Source: Arenicola marina
Lineage: Eukaryota > Annelida > Polychaeta > Arenicolidae
NCBI GenBank assembly: GCA_964019135.1
Contig: OZ025256.1
Location: 43,310,035 to 43,374,034 of the forward strand
Direction of reading: 5' to 3'
Length of the DNA stretch: 64,000 nt
The notes under the pieces were generated by a model that saw nothing but the letters and a program-made list of their open reading frames with translations, was not told the origin of the DNA and did no database searches. Shown in pieces: positions 63,001-64,000 of the stretch; the first letter of the stretch is position 1; each line of letters starts with the position of its first letter. Made by a program: the position numbers and the translations under genes.

Positions 63001-64000
63001 AAGTACCTCCTTCAAGCAACTTAGCTTAAGGCACATGGCAGTATTCCTTTTAGAATACAAAAAAACTACATTTCTTTCTATTATTATCAATATATATTAT
63101 TATCATTATTACACTATATTTGCAATATCTGTGATGATGAAATGAATCCTTTTCGAAGATACTAAATGAAATAAACATTTCAGTTGACCACTAATGACAG
63201 AACTAATTAAATTAAGTTCCTGTATCTGCTTAAAATGCCAATTTATTTCAACTGGATGTCCATCAGGCCAACTGGTATTGAACAAAAGTTTTGCTGCATA
63301 AAATCAAGGATAGTGTAACCCCATCCTTGACATAATGGGAGGTATTTAAGGATGTTTATGTAGGTTTCACTTTTAAAAGTGCAGTCTTGATTATATTCCG
63401 TTGTGCGTCAATTTTTGCATTCTTACAAGCAAGTCTTGTACAAGACTCCAGGGGCGCGCACACCAATATTTATATATACATGTACATAACATGTTGATTT
63501 GTATTTTGTATTGTGGCGTTTTTATTCATATGGAACTGGTAACATCACCAGCAACAATCCAATGCTGTCTTATGTTTAACAGCTAGCGGCTTAGCAATTA
63601 CAGAACGATCAATGCCAGGCATTCAATTGGTATAATTGCTTAAAGCAATTGATCTGTTGATCAAAGTTATTGATAACATTGTTTGTCATCGTCATGAATA
63701 CATACGAGCTCGGATCAAAGCTGTCTATGAAAGAATGTGTTAATATTACGTAGAGTTATCACGCCTTAGTATATAACGTGAATGAATTTTGTAAGTGAAT
63801 AGCGCTGTATTAACCATAGATATCTAAATGGGTCCTGTATTGCATGTGGTAGTATAAACATAGTTTGATGGTTTATTCCTTCAAAGATTTTTGTTACTGC
63901 TATATCTCATTAGCGTCTTTATTATTGCAGTGGAAAAAGCGGCGATTAGATCATGCCCAAGAAAGGCCTATCCGATAGGCAGTGGAGAGAACGCCTGCAT
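60083..64000 (+). repeat. Tandem gene unit, copy 3 (partial, runs off the window)
   Basis: Direct repeat offset by 9736 bp from copy 2. The window ends inside coding exon 1, so it is unknown how many further units follow. Confidence 0.97.
63953..64000 (+). CDS. Putative DDE-type transposase-like protein, copy 3, first 16 codons
   Basis: Begins with the same ATG context after acceptor TTATTGCAG (exon from 63931). A G-to-A change at the fourth codon (GAA to AAA) replaces Glu4 with Lys relative to copies 1 and 2. It is the only coding difference I found among the copies, and the rest of this gene lies outside the window. Confidence 0.85.
   Translation, partial: MPKKGLSDRQWRERLH

Overview
The window is metazoan, not microbial. 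Genes have GT-AG introns with phase-consistent exons, a C2H2 zinc-finger gene is present, one promoter has a TATA box with a spliced non-coding first exon, and most of the DNA is transposon debris and minisatellites. Poly-C and poly-G runs are unusually common. A marine invertebrate is the likeliest source; a lancelet or other invertebrate deuterostome would fit, but the sequence alone does not settle this.

Layout. 1-5960: a G-rich minisatellite split by a 3.56-kb terminal-inverted-repeat (TIR) transposon (1042-4602). 6250-8350: a 31-bp satellite with higher-order structure and an 11-unit 20-bp repeat. 8360-19090: mostly intergenic, with no convincing gene. 19092-19515: a decayed DDE-transposase-like fragment. 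20187-24929: several short non-autonomous TIR elements. 25068-25681: a decayed LINE ORF2 C-terminus on the minus strand, beside a 1.8-kb inverted-repeat element (25708-27541) that carries three different minisatellites. 30240-31960: a broken PIF1-like helicase pseudogene on the minus strand, absent from simple ORF lists. 36117-37714: an intact two-exon C2H2 zinc-finger gene on the minus strand. 38240-40757: nested inverted repeats and dispersed repeats.

40758-64000 is the most notable region: two complete and one partial direct copies of a ~9.6-kb unit. Each unit carries the six coding exons of one gene for a predicted 1184-aa protein. That protein has an N-terminal Cys-cluster domain, an RNase-H-like region with a possible D-D-E triad, and a C-terminal Cys/His cluster. 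I infer a DDE-type transposase or a protein derived from one. The exon joins are all in phase and the start codon has an in-frame stop two codons upstream.

The unit boundary lies inside intron 1. The promoter and non-coding exon 1 at the right end of each unit therefore serve the next copy, and copy 1 has lost its own promoter. The same left breakpoint, to within about 2 bp, is seen against three different upstream sequences, next to short TATGAAAC-type repeats. Copies 1 and 2 look almost identical, so the amplification is very recent (or partly an assembly effect). This array is the best candidate for something undescribed.
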